Below are positions 1-9,600 of a DNA stretch of 62,132 nucleotides, in pieces; the first letter of the stretch is position 1, and every line of letters begins with the position of its first letter. The notes under the pieces were generated by a model that was given only the letters and a program-made list of their open reading frames with translations, was not told where the DNA came from and did not search any database. A program made the translations under genes and the position numbers. This DNA comes from Verrucomicrobiota bacterium. Its GTDB lineage: Bacteria > Verrucomicrobiota > Verrucomicrobiia > Limisphaerales > JACPZS01. Location: contig JACPZS010000070.1 in assembly GCA_016195385.1 (NCBI GenBank), forward strand, positions 1 to 62,132. Reading direction: 5' to 3'.

Positions 1-94
1 AGCGCCGACTCGTTCGATCTGAATTAGTAGAGGCGATCTACTTTTCTCCATATTCTCCATTGGGACTTGCCATGGAAATTGTCCCCGGCGCGGA

Positions 95-556
95 TTGGCT
101 CGTTCGGCGATACGTCGAACTATGGGAATCGCTAAAGCCTGTTACGGTGAAGTGAACTTTTTGCTAGGCGCAAATCAACGAGCCGTCGGCGCGCTCGTGA
201 CTCACTGGCGGCGGAATGCGACGGGATTTTTCTCAGCGCATCGTGGCCGGCTGGGTTTGTTGTTGCTCGCCGCGTGCGCCGACGGAGCCAGCACGATTGC
301 TTTCATGTCGCGCAGCGGCGTGGAGATGGAATCGCATCCGGTCATCCGCCTCGTGGCCTTCGCCATTGGGCCGATTGCCGGAGCCGTCGTCGGGAAAATC
401 TGTCAATTGATCACAGCGGTAGTGGTCGCCATTTACTTTCGACGCTGGGCCGGAATTCTTCTCGCGACGCTCGCGTTGCTTTATCTCTGGGCGGCGTGGT
501 TCAACTTCTGGGGACAAAACTTCTACACGCCACGCATTCTGCACTGGCTCGGCTGA
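95..556 (+). CDS. Small integral membrane protein, unknown function
   Basis: This 153-residue frame opens with TTG; an in-frame ATG at 122 is an equally good start. A basic N-terminal stretch is followed by three hydrophobic segments at roughly residues 52-70, 83-110 and 118-140. Acidic and polar residues sit between the first two (DGAST, then ESHP). That arrangement resembles small DUF5658-like membrane proteins, but the match is from memory and not secure. The last residues are Trp/Tyr rich (YLWAAWFNFWG). It converges on glgA with a 31-base gap, so it is not in that operon. No catalytic motif is visible, and location in the inner membrane is the only supported inference. Confidence 0.55.
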   Translation: MARSAIRRTMGIAKACYGEVNFLLGANQRAVGALVTHWRRNATGFFSAHRGRLGLLLLAACADGASTIAFMSRSGVEMESHPVIRLVAFAIGPIAGAVVGKICQLITAVVVAIYFRRWAGILLATLALLYLWAAWFNFWGQNFYTPRILHWLG

Positions 557-587
557 AGCTGATGGATTTTGCAGATCGAGTTCCGAT

Positions 588-2036
588 TTATCGCGCGCGA
601 AGCCGCCGATAAACTCGGGCGTACTCGTCCGCCATTCGTTCCACGGAGAAATCCTCCTGCATTCCATTGCGGCGGAAGTGCTGGAGCAGTGGACGATCGG
701 AAAAAAGCACGAGTGCCTTGCGAATAGCCTTGGCCAGAGCGCGCACGCTTGGCTCGGCGAATTTGATGCCGTCCGCGCGCGCCTCGTCCTCGGCCGGATC
801 GATCACCGAATCGTCCAGGCCACCCGTCACGCGCACAATCGGAACGGTGCCGTATCGCAGACTGTACATTTGATTGAGTCCGCATGGCTCAAACACCGAC
901 GGCATCAGATAAAAATCGCAACCCGCCTCGATGCGATGAGACAGGCCAAGGTTGAAGCCAATCTTGACGGCAACTTTCCGAGGATGCCGGCGGGCCAGTT
1001 CCTGGAAGGCGTTTTCAAAAGGAGCATCACCGCTGCCCAACAAAACAAATTGCATGTCCGCCGCCAGCATTTCTTCGAGCGCACCCAGGAGCAAATGCAC
1101 GCCTTTCTGCCCGACCAGCCGCGTGACCGTGCCGAACAGCGGCACGTCGGCGGACATCGGCAGGCCGAGTTCCTTCTGCAATTCGAGTTTGTCGGCGGCC
1201 TTGCCGCGCAGATTCCGCACGGAGTACGCGTGGGGCAGGAACGGGTTCCCGGTCGTTCTCCACTCCTCGTCATCGACGCCGTTCAAAATGCCCGTCAACG
1301 CCGACTGCCGCGCGCGCAACATCCCGTCCAGGCCGCAGCCGAATAGTTCTGTCGTAATCTCGCGGGCGTAGCGCGGACTGACGGTCGTGAGCGCATCGGC
1401 GTAAACGATGCCAGCTTTGAGACAGTTCAAGCCGCCGTAAAATTCCGCGCCGCCCGGATGAAAATAATCGTCCGGCAAATTTGTCAGCGCGTAGGTGGCT
1501 CGCGGAAAATTTCCCTGGTAGGCCAGGTTGTGAATCGTCAGGCACATGGGCGGCGCGGTGCTCCAGCCATCGCGACGATGCTGATCAAGCATCAGCATCG
1601 GCACCACGCCAACCTGCCAGTCATGCACGTGAACGATCTCTGGACGCCACGGGAGATACCGCGCCAAGTTGGCGACGCATTTGGAAAAGAAAATAAATCG
1701 CGCGGCATTGTCGGCATAATCAACGCCATTCTCTTGATACAAATTGCGTCGATCAAAAAACTGCGGCTGCTCTACGAAGTAGATCGTCAGGTTGTCAGCG
1801 GGTTCAAGCACGCTCACCCCGCCTTGCACACGATCCGCGCCCAGCAGCATGTCAAACCGCCAGTCCAAAAGCCGCAGCGCGGGAAATTTTTCGCGGATGC
1901 CGCGATACAGCGGCGTCACCACTCCGACTTGGTGGCCGGCTTTGGCCAGCGCCTTGGCCAGCCCGCCGACCATGTCCGCCAGGCCGCCGCTTTTCGAGTA
2001 AGGCTGAACCTCACTGCTGGCCAATAGAATTCTCAT
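588..2036 (-). CDS. glgA: Glycogen synthase (ADP-glucose type, GT5)
   Basis: Transfers glucose from ADP-glucose to the non-reducing end of a growing alpha-1,4-glucan, in cytoplasmic glycogen storage. The 482 residues match the usual bacterial GlgA length. The N-terminal GT5 domain begins with the nucleotide-sugar signature KSGGLADM (residues 15-22), HVHDW at 136-140 lies in the acceptor side, and the C-terminal Rossmann domain carries TRLVGQKG (305-312) and EPCGLNQ (383-389), holding the catalytic glutamates and phosphate-binding residues. The ATG at 2036 gives the family-typical MRILLASSE start. It lies 32 bases downstream of serS on the same strand. No other glycogen genes are visible nearby. 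Confidence 0.96.
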   Translation of the reverse strand: MRILLASSEVQPYSKSGGLADMVGGLAKALAKAGHQVGVVTPLYRGIREKFPALRLLDWRFDMLLGADRVQGGVSVLEPADNLTIYFVEQPQFFDRRNLYQENGVDYADNAARFIFFSKCVANLARYLPWRPEIVHVHDWQVGVVPMLMLDQHRRDGWSTAPPMCLTIHNLAYQGNFPRATYALTNLPDDYFHPGGAEFYGGLNCLKAGIVYADALTTVSPRYAREITTELFGCGLDGMLRARQSALTGILNGVDDEEWRTTGNPFLPHAYSVRNLRGKAADKLELQKELGLPMSADVPLFGTVTRLVGQKGVHLLLGALEEMLAADMQFVLLGSGDAPFENAFQELARRHPRKVAVKIGFNLGLSHRIEAGCDFYLMPSVFEPCGLNQMYSLRYGTVPIVRVTGGLDDSVIDPAEDEARADGIKFAEPSVRALAKAIRKALVLFSDRPLLQHFRRNGMQEDFSVERMADEYARVYRRLRAR

Positions 2037-2068
2037 GCCGAGTGTAGTCGCAAGAGCGGGATGGCCGG

Positions 2069-3370
2069 TTAAGCCGTGATGCGTTCAATTTTGAGGTATG
2101 GCTGCAACACCGCCGGAATGGCGACGCTGCCATCGGCCTGCTGATGCGTCTCAATCAGCGCGACAAACAAACGCGCCAACGCGGTGCCGCTGCCGTTGAG
2201 GATGTGCGGGAATTTAATTTCACTCTCCTTGCTCTTAAATTTCAAATTCATACGACGCGCCTGGAAGTCTTCGCAGTTCGAGCAGCTCGACACTTCGAGA
2301 TACTGCCCCTGCCCCGGCGCCCAGACTTCGATGTCGTAAGTCTTCGCGCTCGCGAAGCCCATGTCGCCAGTGCAAAGATTGATGACCTTGTAGTGCAGGC
2401 CGAGCAACTGGAGTACCTTCTCCGCGTTGGCGACGAGCTTTTCCAACTCGTCGTAGCCGTGTTCGGGTTTCACGATTTTGATCAACTCCACTTTGTCGAA
2501 TTGATGCACGCGGATCATTCCGCGTGTGCCGACGCCCGCCGCGCCCGCCTCGGCCCGGAAGCATGGGCTGTAGGCGACGTAGCGAACCGGCAATTGCGCC
2601 TCTGGCAAAATTTCTTCGCGATGGATGTTCGCCACCGGCGCTTCGGCCGTGGGCAGCAAATAAAGTTTGCCCAACGTGTCGCTGTCGTTCCCTTCGCGCA
2701 CTGCGTAAGCCTGATCCTCGAACTTGGGGAACTGCCCCACGCCCACCATGCAATCGCGGCCGATGATGAACGGCGGCGACACTTCGGTGTAGCCGTGCTC
2801 GGTGATGTGGAGGTCGAGCAGGAATTGAATCAACGCGCGTTCGAGGCGCGCGCCCCAATTCGTGTAGAGCAGAAAACCGCTGCCGGAAAGTTTCGCGCCG
2901 CGCTCGAAATCGACGAGCTTGAGGCTCTCACAAAGCGCGATGTGCGACTTGGGCGCGAAGGCAAATTGCTTTTTCTCACCGCCGATGCGGATGACGGGAT
3001 TATCCGCCGCGCTCCGACCCAAAGCCACGCTGGCGTGCGGCAGGTTCGGCAGGCGGAGCAGAAATTCGTCGCGCACTTTTTCAACCTCGGCAACTTCCTT
3101 GTCCAGCGTGGAAATCTTGTCGCCAATCTCGCGCGTTTGCTTTTTCCGGGCGTCGGCTTCCTCGATTTTTTTCTGTCCCATCAACACGCCAATTTCCTTC
3201 GAGACTTTGTTGCGCTCGGCCTTGAGCGTTTCTGTTTCGACCAGCAATTTGCGACGGCGCTCATCATGGGCGAGCAATTCGTCGATTTGCTTTTCATCAC
3301 CGGCGCCACGTGTCGCCAGCCGTTGACGCACGAAATCGGGTTGTTCCCGAACCAATTTTATATCGAGCAT
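2069..3370 (-). CDS. serS: Seryl-tRNA synthetase
   Basis: Class II aminoacyl-tRNA synthetase that charges tRNA-Ser in the cytoplasm; essential. The open frame extends 47 codons further upstream, but homologues begin MLDIKLVREQPDFV, which places the ATG at 3370 and gives 433 residues, the normal length. The N-terminal 110 residues form the charged coiled-coil tRNA-binding arm (RRKLLVETETLKAERNK). Motif 2 is seen as FRAEAG with TRGMIRVHQF, and motif 3 as NGSGTALARL near the C-terminus. It is transcribed towards glgA. The 276 bases upstream hold no gene that I can support. Confidence 0.97.
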   Translation of the reverse strand: MLDIKLVREQPDFVRQRLATRGAGDEKQIDELLAHDERRRKLLVETETLKAERNKVSKEIGVLMGQKKIEEADARKKQTREIGDKISTLDKEVAEVEKVRDEFLLRLPNLPHASVALGRSAADNPVIRIGGEKKQFAFAPKSHIALCESLKLVDFERGAKLSGSGFLLYTNWGARLERALIQFLLDLHITEHGYTEVSPPFIIGRDCMVGVGQFPKFEDQAYAVREGNDSDTLGKLYLLPTAEAPVANIHREEILPEAQLPVRYVAYSPCFRAEAGAAGVGTRGMIRVHQFDKVELIKIVKPEHGYDELEKLVANAEKVLQLLGLHYKVINLCTGDMGFASAKTYDIEVWAPGQGQYLEVSSCSNCEDFQARRMNLKFKSKESEIKFPHILNGSGTALARLFVALIETHQQADGSVAIPAVLQPYLKIERITA

Positions 3371-3646
3371 GGGCGGAGTATAGAAATGAGCCGGAGCGGG
3401 GCAAGGAGGAAGGGCTTGGAAACGCTGTTTGGCCGTCATTATCAACCCAAACAAACGAAGCAGAATTCTCCCGTTTGCGGGATGCAAGATGCGGCAGAGC
3501 GCTCCTCGCACAAACGCTCCGGTTTATCTTCTGGCCATGCGGCGGTTTGATAACGCACTCGTGAGCAGGAATGAACCCGGTCAAGACGCCGTTTCCTTCC
3601 AGCATCACCTGGCCCGTTGGAGAATCACGGACAGTCCGGGCAGGTG

Positions 3647-4717
3647 TCAGGACAAGGCCTGGCGGTAAACCGCCGCCGTCTCGCTGGCACATTTATGCCA
3701 GTTGAATTTCTTCACGTGCTCGCGGCCTTTCTCCGCCATCTCGTACCGCAAGGTTTCATCACCGGCGAGGCGCAGCATCGCCTGGCCAAATTCGTCAGTC
3801 TGTAGTTTCGCGTAAAGCGCCGCCTCGCCGCCGACTTCCGGCAGACTCGCCACCGAGCCACACAGAACGGGACAGCCCAAGGCCATCGCCTCGACCACGG
3901 GCAGGCCGAAGCCCTCGTATTTGCTGGGGAAAACCAACGCCAGGGCGCGGCGATAAAGATAAATCAGCGTTTCATCCGGCTGTCGTCCAAGATAATGCCA
4001 GTCCGCGGGCGGACGACCTTCGCCCGCGACGCCCTCCCAACGAGCGCCGACAATCATGAGCGGCGGTAGGCGCTTCCCCGTGCGTTCCGCGCCGGCATAA
4101 ATTTCGCGCAGCAAGGAAAGATTTTTCCCGGGTTCCAACGAACCGACGAAAAGGAAGAACTCTGATGGGACAGCAAACTCTGGGCGTGATTCCGTGGGTG
4201 ATGCTTCGATCGATTGGAAATCACAGCCGTTGTAAACGATTTCGATCTTTGATGCCGAAAGCCCGAGCAGTTGAATGGCTTCATCCGCAGTAAACTGACT
4301 GATGCAAATCACGCGCCTGGCAGTCGCCACTTTTTCAAGATTCCGCCGTCCAGCCCAGCGCTGCCACGGACGAAAGCGCTTGGGAAAGCGCAAGAAGGCA
4401 AGGTCATGAACGGTGATGACGTTGGGCAATTGATCCGGCGGAGTGATTAAGTAGCCGGTGGTCGAGTGCAACAAGTCCGCGTGGTGGCGGGTCAACAAGC
4501 GCGGCGCAACATGCCGGCACCAGATGAGTTCGCGGTAAAAAGTCTTGAGCGCGCGTTGCGGCTGACGATAGGTAAAATTTTCGACTTCCCAGGCAAATTC
4601 AAAAAATTCCAGATCGGTCCCCCGAAGCTGGCGAAGCCCACCGAGAAGTCCACGGATGTAGCGCGCCACACCCGCCTGAACCGTGTAACAGCCGTTGGTG
4701 TCGATGGCGACGCGCAT
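3647..4717 (-). CDS. Glycosyltransferase family 1 (GT-B fold)
   Basis: A predicted cytoplasmic, retaining GT-B glycosyltransferase of 356 residues, probably adding a sugar to a surface-polysaccharide repeat unit. The N-terminal domain starts MRVAIDTNGCYTVQ with a glycine-rich turn (GVARYIRG). The donor-binding C-terminal domain carries FVGSLEPGKN at about residue 190 and the conserved FPSKYEGFGLPVVEAMA signature near 268-284, whose Glu residues contact the nucleotide sugar. The upstream neighbour on the same strand is the Wzy-like membrane protein 66 bases away, so it may be the last gene of the polysaccharide run. Donor and acceptor cannot be told from the sequence. Confidence 0.9.
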   Translation of the reverse strand: MRVAIDTNGCYTVQAGVARYIRGLLGGLRQLRGTDLEFFEFAWEVENFTYRQPQRALKTFYRELIWCRHVAPRLLTRHHADLLHSTTGYLITPPDQLPNVITVHDLAFLRFPKRFRPWQRWAGRRNLEKVATARRVICISQFTADEAIQLLGLSASKIEIVYNGCDFQSIEASPTESRPEFAVPSEFFLFVGSLEPGKNLSLLREIYAGAERTGKRLPPLMIVGARWEGVAGEGRPPADWHYLGRQPDETLIYLYRRALALVFPSKYEGFGLPVVEAMALGCPVLCGSVASLPEVGGEAALYAKLQTDEFGQAMLRLAGDETLRYEMAEKGREHVKKFNWHKCASETAAVYRQALS

Positions 4718-4783
4718 CTTCTCAGCGATTGGAAAAAAGCGTCATGAAAAATCCGGAACGAGTGAGCACCGGGGAGCGCCGGA

Positions 4784-6298
4784 TCAGGCCGGGGCAGGCA
4801 TGGCCTCCAGCGCCAGCGCCTCCTCGCGTTCGCGGTGCTTGTCGGCGAACGAACGAACGCCACCGTTGAGAGCCACACTCATGCCGACGGTGCCGGTGAA
4901 GATCACGAAGTCCAGGTCGAACTGGCCGTAGATGGTAAGGTAGAACAGCAACCGCGCGCAAAAATACGGGAGCAGAAATGTGTTCACCAATTTCAGGTGT
5001 GCCTCGCCATAGCGGTAATTAAGATACAGCACGCGCAGGCCGGAGACGCAGAACCAAAGGAATGCCAGAAACCCGAAGATCCCGAAGGGGATCAGCAACG
5101 TCAACGCGCCTTGGTGATAATTTCCAGCGATCATGGTGTCCTCATACGCCGTGTACAACCCGCGCCTCATCGCCTCGCTGGTCAGCGTAAAATCCGTCCC
5201 GCTGTAGGCAAACCCCTTGCCCAGAAGCAGGTACTTGGGCACATCCGGCAGCACCGCCTTCCACATGGAAAGGCGCCATTCCGCCGTGCTCAAAGCGTCC
5301 GTCAGCGCCATCGGATCCACATCCAACGGCAGGAAACTGAGACTGCGTTGGACGGAAAGCGGCAACTCCTGAATAAATGCAACCAAGAACGCCCCTACCA
5401 ACAAGCTGGTCAGCAGAAATATGGGAAACAACCGACTGCGAAAAAGCCCTTCAAAATAGAACTGAAAAGTCATCACCAGAATTAGAATGATGACCAAAGA
5501 GCGATAACCGCCGATGAAACTCACCCCCGCGCATATAAACAAAAACAGCAACCGCCACGGCTTGGTTAAATCGAAAGTACCATGGATGCCGTAGCGCATA
5601 AACAGGAACGAATAGCCTGCCAACCCGGCGAAGGATAACCCAGTAAAACGCTGCAAGGTATCCTGCGTGGCCGCCTGCGTCAGCGCGGCCATCGAAGGAA
5701 ACACGTTGAACAAGAAATAAAAGGAGGGGCCGGCCATGAACACCAAGTCGCAACACATGGCGGTCAAGCCCCCGATTACGAAGAGAGAAGAGTAAAGTCC
5801 GGCCTTCTCCGCCGGTATGCGCTGGGCGGTCAACGCGAAGTAGCCGATGATGGCTCCAAACACACCCAGGTAGCGTTTCGCCCCCCAGATCTCTCCACCC
5901 AACGCGCGTCCAGAAATTCCACCAGTGAACCGCGCCGTCACCGCCACCACGACGGCAAGAAGGATGAGCGGCAGCGCCAACGAGCGCAGGTGGATGAAAC
6001 TCGACCGGCGGCTCATCGTTCGAGTCAGCACGGACATCATCAGGCTGAATACGCTCATCACGACGCCGAGCGCTGGCTGCCCGGGAAAAATGAAGACTAG
6101 AATCCAACTGTTCCACGCAAAAATCAGCAGAGGATAATGGTACTTCAAGATGAGCGGGGCGCAGAGCGCCAGAACGAACATCCCCATCAGCCCGAGACTG
6201 GTCAGGTCGGTCGGCGTCGCCAGCATGAAGCCCAGCAAAATCGCGACCGGCAAAAGCAACGCGTACAAGAAAATCCAACGTGGCAAAGCGTTAAACAT
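4784..6298 (-). CDS. Multi-spanning O-antigen polymerase/ligase-like protein
   Basis: About 504 residues with ten or more hydrophobic segments; the only long hydrophilic loop is in the C-terminal half (about residues 325-405) and is followed by a final membrane pair. This is the topology of Wzy polymerases and WaaL ligases. The motif GNYHQGALTLLIPFGIFG after the large loop resembles the conserved segment of the Wzy_C/O-antigen ligase family. The ATG at 6298 overlaps the end of the upstream glycosyltransferase gene by 8 bases, implying translational coupling; an in-frame extension to 6391 exists but lies inside that gene. I infer that it polymerises or transfers polysaccharide repeat units at the periplasmic face of the inner membrane. 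Confidence 0.75.
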   Translation of the reverse strand: MFNALPRWIFLYALLLPVAILLGFMLATPTDLTSLGLMGMFVLALCAPLILKYHYPLLIFAWNSWILVFIFPGQPALGVVMSVFSLMMSVLTRTMSRRSSFIHLRSLALPLILLAVVVAVTARFTGGISGRALGGEIWGAKRYLGVFGAIIGYFALTAQRIPAEKAGLYSSLFVIGGLTAMCCDLVFMAGPSFYFLFNVFPSMAALTQAATQDTLQRFTGLSFAGLAGYSFLFMRYGIHGTFDLTKPWRLLFLFICAGVSFIGGYRSLVIILILVMTFQFYFEGLFRSRLFPIFLLTSLLVGAFLVAFIQELPLSVQRSLSFLPLDVDPMALTDALSTAEWRLSMWKAVLPDVPKYLLLGKGFAYSGTDFTLTSEAMRRGLYTAYEDTMIAGNYHQGALTLLIPFGIFGFLAFLWFCVSGLRVLYLNYRYGEAHLKLVNTFLLPYFCARLLFYLTIYGQFDLDFVIFTGTVGMSVALNGGVRSFADKHREREEALALEAMPAPA

Positions 6299-7403
6299 CG
6301 TGACAAACTTTAGAATACAGCTCCCGGTATTGCACAACCATTTTTTCGATCGTGAACAATTGCCGGACGCGCGCGTTCCCGGCTTCGCCAAAGTCGCGGC
6401 AGCGTTCGGGCTGCCGCAGCGCTTCCGCCAGAATCCGGGCGCCGCCGCTCCAATCTCCCGGCTCGATCAGCCAGCCGGTCCCGGCGTGTCGGACGATTTC
6501 TGGAATGCCACCCACTCGCGTGGCCAATACCGGAATTCTGGCCAACCCGGCCTCGCATAATACCAGGCCGAATGGTTCAAACTGCGAGGAAGGACAAATC
6601 AGCAGATCGATCTCCTTCAGAAATTCCATCGGTGCCGCGACCCAGCCGCGCCATTCGACGTGCGGCCACCAATCGCTCGGCTCGTACTGTCGGCGGATTT
6701 CTTCCATCATCCGACGGCCTTCGTCGTCTTGCGCCGCGCCCGCCAGCACCAGTTTCCACGGTGCCATGGTCAAGCGGGCCAGCTCCGAAATCATTTCAAA
6801 CAGGCCGCGCAATCCTTTCCGTTCGCCGAAAGCGCCGAGAAAACCCAGGCGCATGGCGCCCATTTGCATTGGTCGAAGGGGCGTTTCCGGGCACGGAATG
6901 CCATTCAAGACAGGCGCGAGTTTGGCCGCCGGATAACCGGCCTCGACGCAAGCCGATTGCACCGCCTGCGAAACGCAGATCAGCCGATCCAAACCCCAGC
7001 GCACACACCAGCGCATGAGGCGTCGTCGTTTGGGTGTGATAAAGCTGGCTTGCGGATGATCGTGCAAGGCACCCACCGCCGGCACGCGCAAGCAAGTCCG
7101 GGCGAGCGCGGTCAGCTCCCAGTCGCGCGCCGACCAACCGTGAATCAGATCGAACCGCGCGTGTCGTTGCTCGCGCACGACGGCCCGCAACTGCCCGGCT
7201 AACGCAGCCACGGAAAAACGGTGGTTGTCCGGAAGAAACAATCGCGAAATGTCCACTGGCGCACGGCTGTCCAATTCACTCCCGCGGACGACGGCGAGCG
7301 TGATTGAATCTTCGCCACGTGGCCACGCCGCCAAAAAATCCACCAGCAACTTCTCGGCGCCCGCAAAACAGCGCGCTTCGGGATGGATGAGCAGCAGTCG
7401 CAT
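6291..7403 (-). CDS. Glycosyltransferase family 4
   Basis: A 370-residue GT-B glycosyltransferase. The chosen ATG at 7403 gives the typical opening MRLLLIHPEARCFAGAEKLL, where the GAEK turn is characteristic of GT4 enzymes; the longer open frame upstream reads into the next gene. The donor-binding domain contains LGFLGAFGERKGL, a phosphate-binding motif, and PSSQFEPFGLVLCEAGLAR with the conserved Glu pair. A preceding helix holds the RLICVSQAV segment common in the family. It is spaced 8 bases from the CgeB-like gene upstream and overlaps the Wzy-like gene downstream, so these three form an operon. The sugar specificity is unknown. Confidence 0.92.
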   Translation of the reverse strand: MRLLLIHPEARCFAGAEKLLVDFLAAWPRGEDSITLAVVRGSELDSRAPVDISRLFLPDNHRFSVAALAGQLRAVVREQRHARFDLIHGWSARDWELTALARTCLRVPAVGALHDHPQASFITPKRRRLMRWCVRWGLDRLICVSQAVQSACVEAGYPAAKLAPVLNGIPCPETPLRPMQMGAMRLGFLGAFGERKGLRGLFEMISELARLTMAPWKLVLAGAAQDDEGRRMMEEIRRQYEPSDWWPHVEWRGWVAAPMEFLKEIDLLICPSSQFEPFGLVLCEAGLARIPVLATRVGGIPEIVRHAGTGWLIEPGDWSGGARILAEALRQPERCRDFGEAGNARVRQLFTIEKMVVQYRELYSKVCHDV

Positions 7404-7411
7404 CAAGAGAG

Positions 7412-8533
7412 TTATAGAGCTTGAGCAAGTTGCTGCAATCGAATCGGCCAGACTTGGCTCGCCAACACCCGCGCGCGGCCTGCCCGCCCGATGCGCTGCG
7501 CCACTTCGCGCCGACGAGAATAGAATTTGATCTTTTGCGCCGCCTCCCACATCGACTGATAAGTGAGAATCTCTTTGCCGATTTCAAACGCCGCGGCCAC
7601 GTCCTCGTTGAATTCAGTAAGATAGCAACAAGCGTAGCCTGGAAATTCAACGTCGCGAAATTTGAGATAACTCGTCAGGCGGCCGGCTTCATCCCTGCCT
7701 TGATTGAGTCCCAGAATGATCTGCGACTGCCGGAGGAACTCGCCGAATTCCCCGTCCCCCAGCGGGCCTTCTGCCTGCGCGCGAATGATGGGCCAAAAGC
7801 AGCGCCGCAAAAATTTTTCGCCCAAGCCGCGACGGAACAGAACCGCCAGCCAGTCGGATTTTTTGCGCGCCGCATTGTGAAAAGGATCGACCGAGCGATC
7901 CGCCCAGACGTGGCCGCGAATCGCCACCCGGCAACCCAGCAGCCGCAGCAGGCCCAACTGCGTAATGCGATTGGAAGTGGGCAAACCGATGAACGCCGAG
8001 TCGTGACGCGGCGACTGGCAGCTCAGGTCCGGCAAACAATCTGGATTCAGTGCGTAGGGCGCGCAAAGAATCGGCACTCCCAGTGCGCGATAATTCGGAA
8101 TCGCCGCGTGCTCGGGAAACCAGTTGAGCGAGACGATTCGCGCCAGTGCCGCGATTTCGACAAAGCGATGCGTGCTGTCGCAATAGAAATTGATCCACGG
8201 AATCCCCGAGTGGGTGACTTCGGAAACCAAACCCGGTTCCAAATCGCCGCCGAAGCAGTACGAGATCACTGCGTCCAATCCGCTGCGTCGATGCGCGCCG
8301 AGGATTTGTTCCCGCAGCCGTTCACTCGTGCGCGCCCGCGCCTCCTTGAACGCGGAGCCTGTCGCTGCCGCCGCCCCGCGCGCCCAATCGAACTCCACAT
8401 CGTGCGGTGTTGCGACCGTTTCCAATGCACCCCGCAGGCCGTCGTAAAAGTGCCGCTGCCAAAGTTGCTGGTAATGACCGGTGCGGGCATGGCAATCGGA
8501 AACGAGGGCGAAGACGGAGCGAAAGGGTTTCAT
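7412..8533 (-). CDS. CgeB-like glycosyltransferase
   Basis: A 373-residue protein resembling the CgeB/YkvP spore-coat glycosyltransferase group. The supporting part is C-terminal: a domain with LGLNQGRDEAGR, LKFRDVEFPGYACC and a terminal helix running through EILTYQSMWEAAQKIKFY, the usual end of this family, in which a Glu/Phe-Glu-rich patch contacts the donor. The N-terminal half carries GLDAVISYCFGGDLEPG and PWINFYCDST, consistent with an acceptor-binding Rossmann domain. It is eight bases upstream of the GT4 gene and should be cotranscribed with it. The role is inferred as sugar transfer in the surface-polysaccharide pathway. Confidence 0.72.
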   Translation of the reverse strand: MKPFRSVFALVSDCHARTGHYQQLWQRHFYDGLRGALETVATPHDVEFDWARGAAAATGSAFKEARARTSERLREQILGAHRRSGLDAVISYCFGGDLEPGLVSEVTHSGIPWINFYCDSTHRFVEIAALARIVSLNWFPEHAAIPNYRALGVPILCAPYALNPDCLPDLSCQSPRHDSAFIGLPTSNRITQLGLLRLLGCRVAIRGHVWADRSVDPFHNAARKKSDWLAVLFRRGLGEKFLRRCFWPIIRAQAEGPLGDGEFGEFLRQSQIILGLNQGRDEAGRLTSYLKFRDVEFPGYACCYLTEFNEDVAAAFEIGKEILTYQSMWEAAQKIKFYSRRREVAQRIGRAGRARVLASQVWPIRLQQLAQAL

Positions 8534-8583
8534 CCAAGTTCAGCCGTTGGAACGCAGCGAACACGAAGCCATCACCGGCGAGT

Positions 8584-9456
8584 TCATGATTCGACGATGG
8601 GAATTTGCCAGCGCCGCAGCACGTCCCCGGATTCAACGGCCACGAAGTTGGCGTATTTGAAACACTCGTGAACCCAGCAGTCGTAGTGAAACCTTTCCAA
8701 GCCTTGCTGACGTACTCGGTAAAATTCATAACGGTGGTGCGCGAGGAAATCGTTGGCACGGGCGAGTGTTTCGCGCATGTCGATCCAGGTGCCGCCGTAC
8801 TCGAACTGGACGAGCGCAATTCGCCGCCGCTCAAGCATGGTCGTCATCCCGCGCAGCACGGCCATCTCGTAACCTTCGGTGTCCACTTTAATGAAGTCGA
8901 TTTGCTCGATCCGGTTCTCCGCGCAAAACGCGTCCACGGTCGTCACCGGCACATCAATGATGCGCCCGGCCTTCTGGCCGACGGAACTCTCGCGCGAGAC
9001 GAACGAAGACAGTCCTGAATTTTCTCCGTGGTCGTGAAACGCCAGAGTGCCCGGACGTTCGCCCATGCCAGCGGAATGCAGATGCACCTGCGTCTGCGCG
9101 CCGAGGCGCTGTTGCAGATTCGCAAATGTGAGCGGCGAAGCTTCGAACGCGTGAACTTCGCAATGGGGATTTTCCGCGATGAGCAGCGACGTCCAGTTGC
9201 CGAGGTTCGCGCCGATGTCGAACGCGAGCCGCAGATTGGGCGCGACCCGGCGCAGCAGAAACGCCTCGCCGTTGGTCGCCTCGTCGCCGTTGTTCCAGTT
9301 TTCCGCGACGTCCATGTAGCGGCTGAGTTTCCGCCAAAGCACGCGCGCAACGCCGTGGAACGGCGTCCGGCCAAGGAACAACGCTAAATTTTTCTGGCGA
9401 TCCATGAAACGACGGAGGCGGCCCGCGATGTCAAACTTCGCGGCGACCAGTTGCAA
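8584..9456 (-). CDS. FkbM-family SAM-dependent methyltransferase
   Basis: A 290-residue methyltransferase of the FkbM family, whose members O-methylate sugars or polyketides. Motif I is AFDIGANLGNWTSLL at about residues 78-92, followed by the acidic ribose-binding segment VHAFEASP. The FkbM signature IDFIKVDTEGYEMAVLRGM is at about 185-203, where the Asp and Glu are typical for the family. A basic N-terminal stretch of about 60 residues precedes the catalytic fold. It ends 50 bases upstream of the CgeB-like gene on the same strand, consistent with a modification enzyme of the surface-glycan cluster. The target hydroxyl is not known. Confidence 0.9.
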   Translation of the reverse strand: MQLVAAKFDIAGRLRRFMDRQKNLALFLGRTPFHGVARVLWRKLSRYMDVAENWNNGDEATNGEAFLLRRVAPNLRLAFDIGANLGNWTSLLIAENPHCEVHAFEASPLTFANLQQRLGAQTQVHLHSAGMGERPGTLAFHDHGENSGLSSFVSRESSVGQKAGRIIDVPVTTVDAFCAENRIEQIDFIKVDTEGYEMAVLRGMTTMLERRRIALVQFEYGGTWIDMRETLARANDFLAHHRYEFYRVRQQGLERFHYDCWVHECFKYANFVAVESGDVLRRWQIPIVES

Positions 9457-9524
9457 TGGGCCGGATTAGAGCATCAGCCGCCGCGCCAACGCAAAAGCAT
9501 TTTGAAACTGAAATCTGAAATTCA

Positions 9525-9600
9525 ACCATGGCTTACGAGGAGGACACGGATGAAACGTAAACGCTGTTCCCCATCCGTGAAATCCGCGCCATCCGTGGTC
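9525..9600. repeat. Palindromic ACGGAT-type repeat, degenerate copy
   Basis: The left arm (about 9525-9552) and right arm (9572-9600) are built from short ACGGAT modules in opposite orientations and could fold into a hairpin. The left arm is decayed compared with the copies at 9990-10066 and 10093-10160. The copy touches the 3' end of the GxxExxY gene. Confidence 0.7.

Noticed and set aside
2144..3550. A 468-codon open frame antisense to serS
   Set aside because: serS is fully conserved on the other strand. The antisense translation has no recognisable domain and is explained by GC-rich codon structure.
3297..3692. A 131-codon minus-strand frame between serS and the glycosyltransferase
   Set aside because: It overlaps the serS N-terminus in another frame, and the translation is low-complexity without family features.
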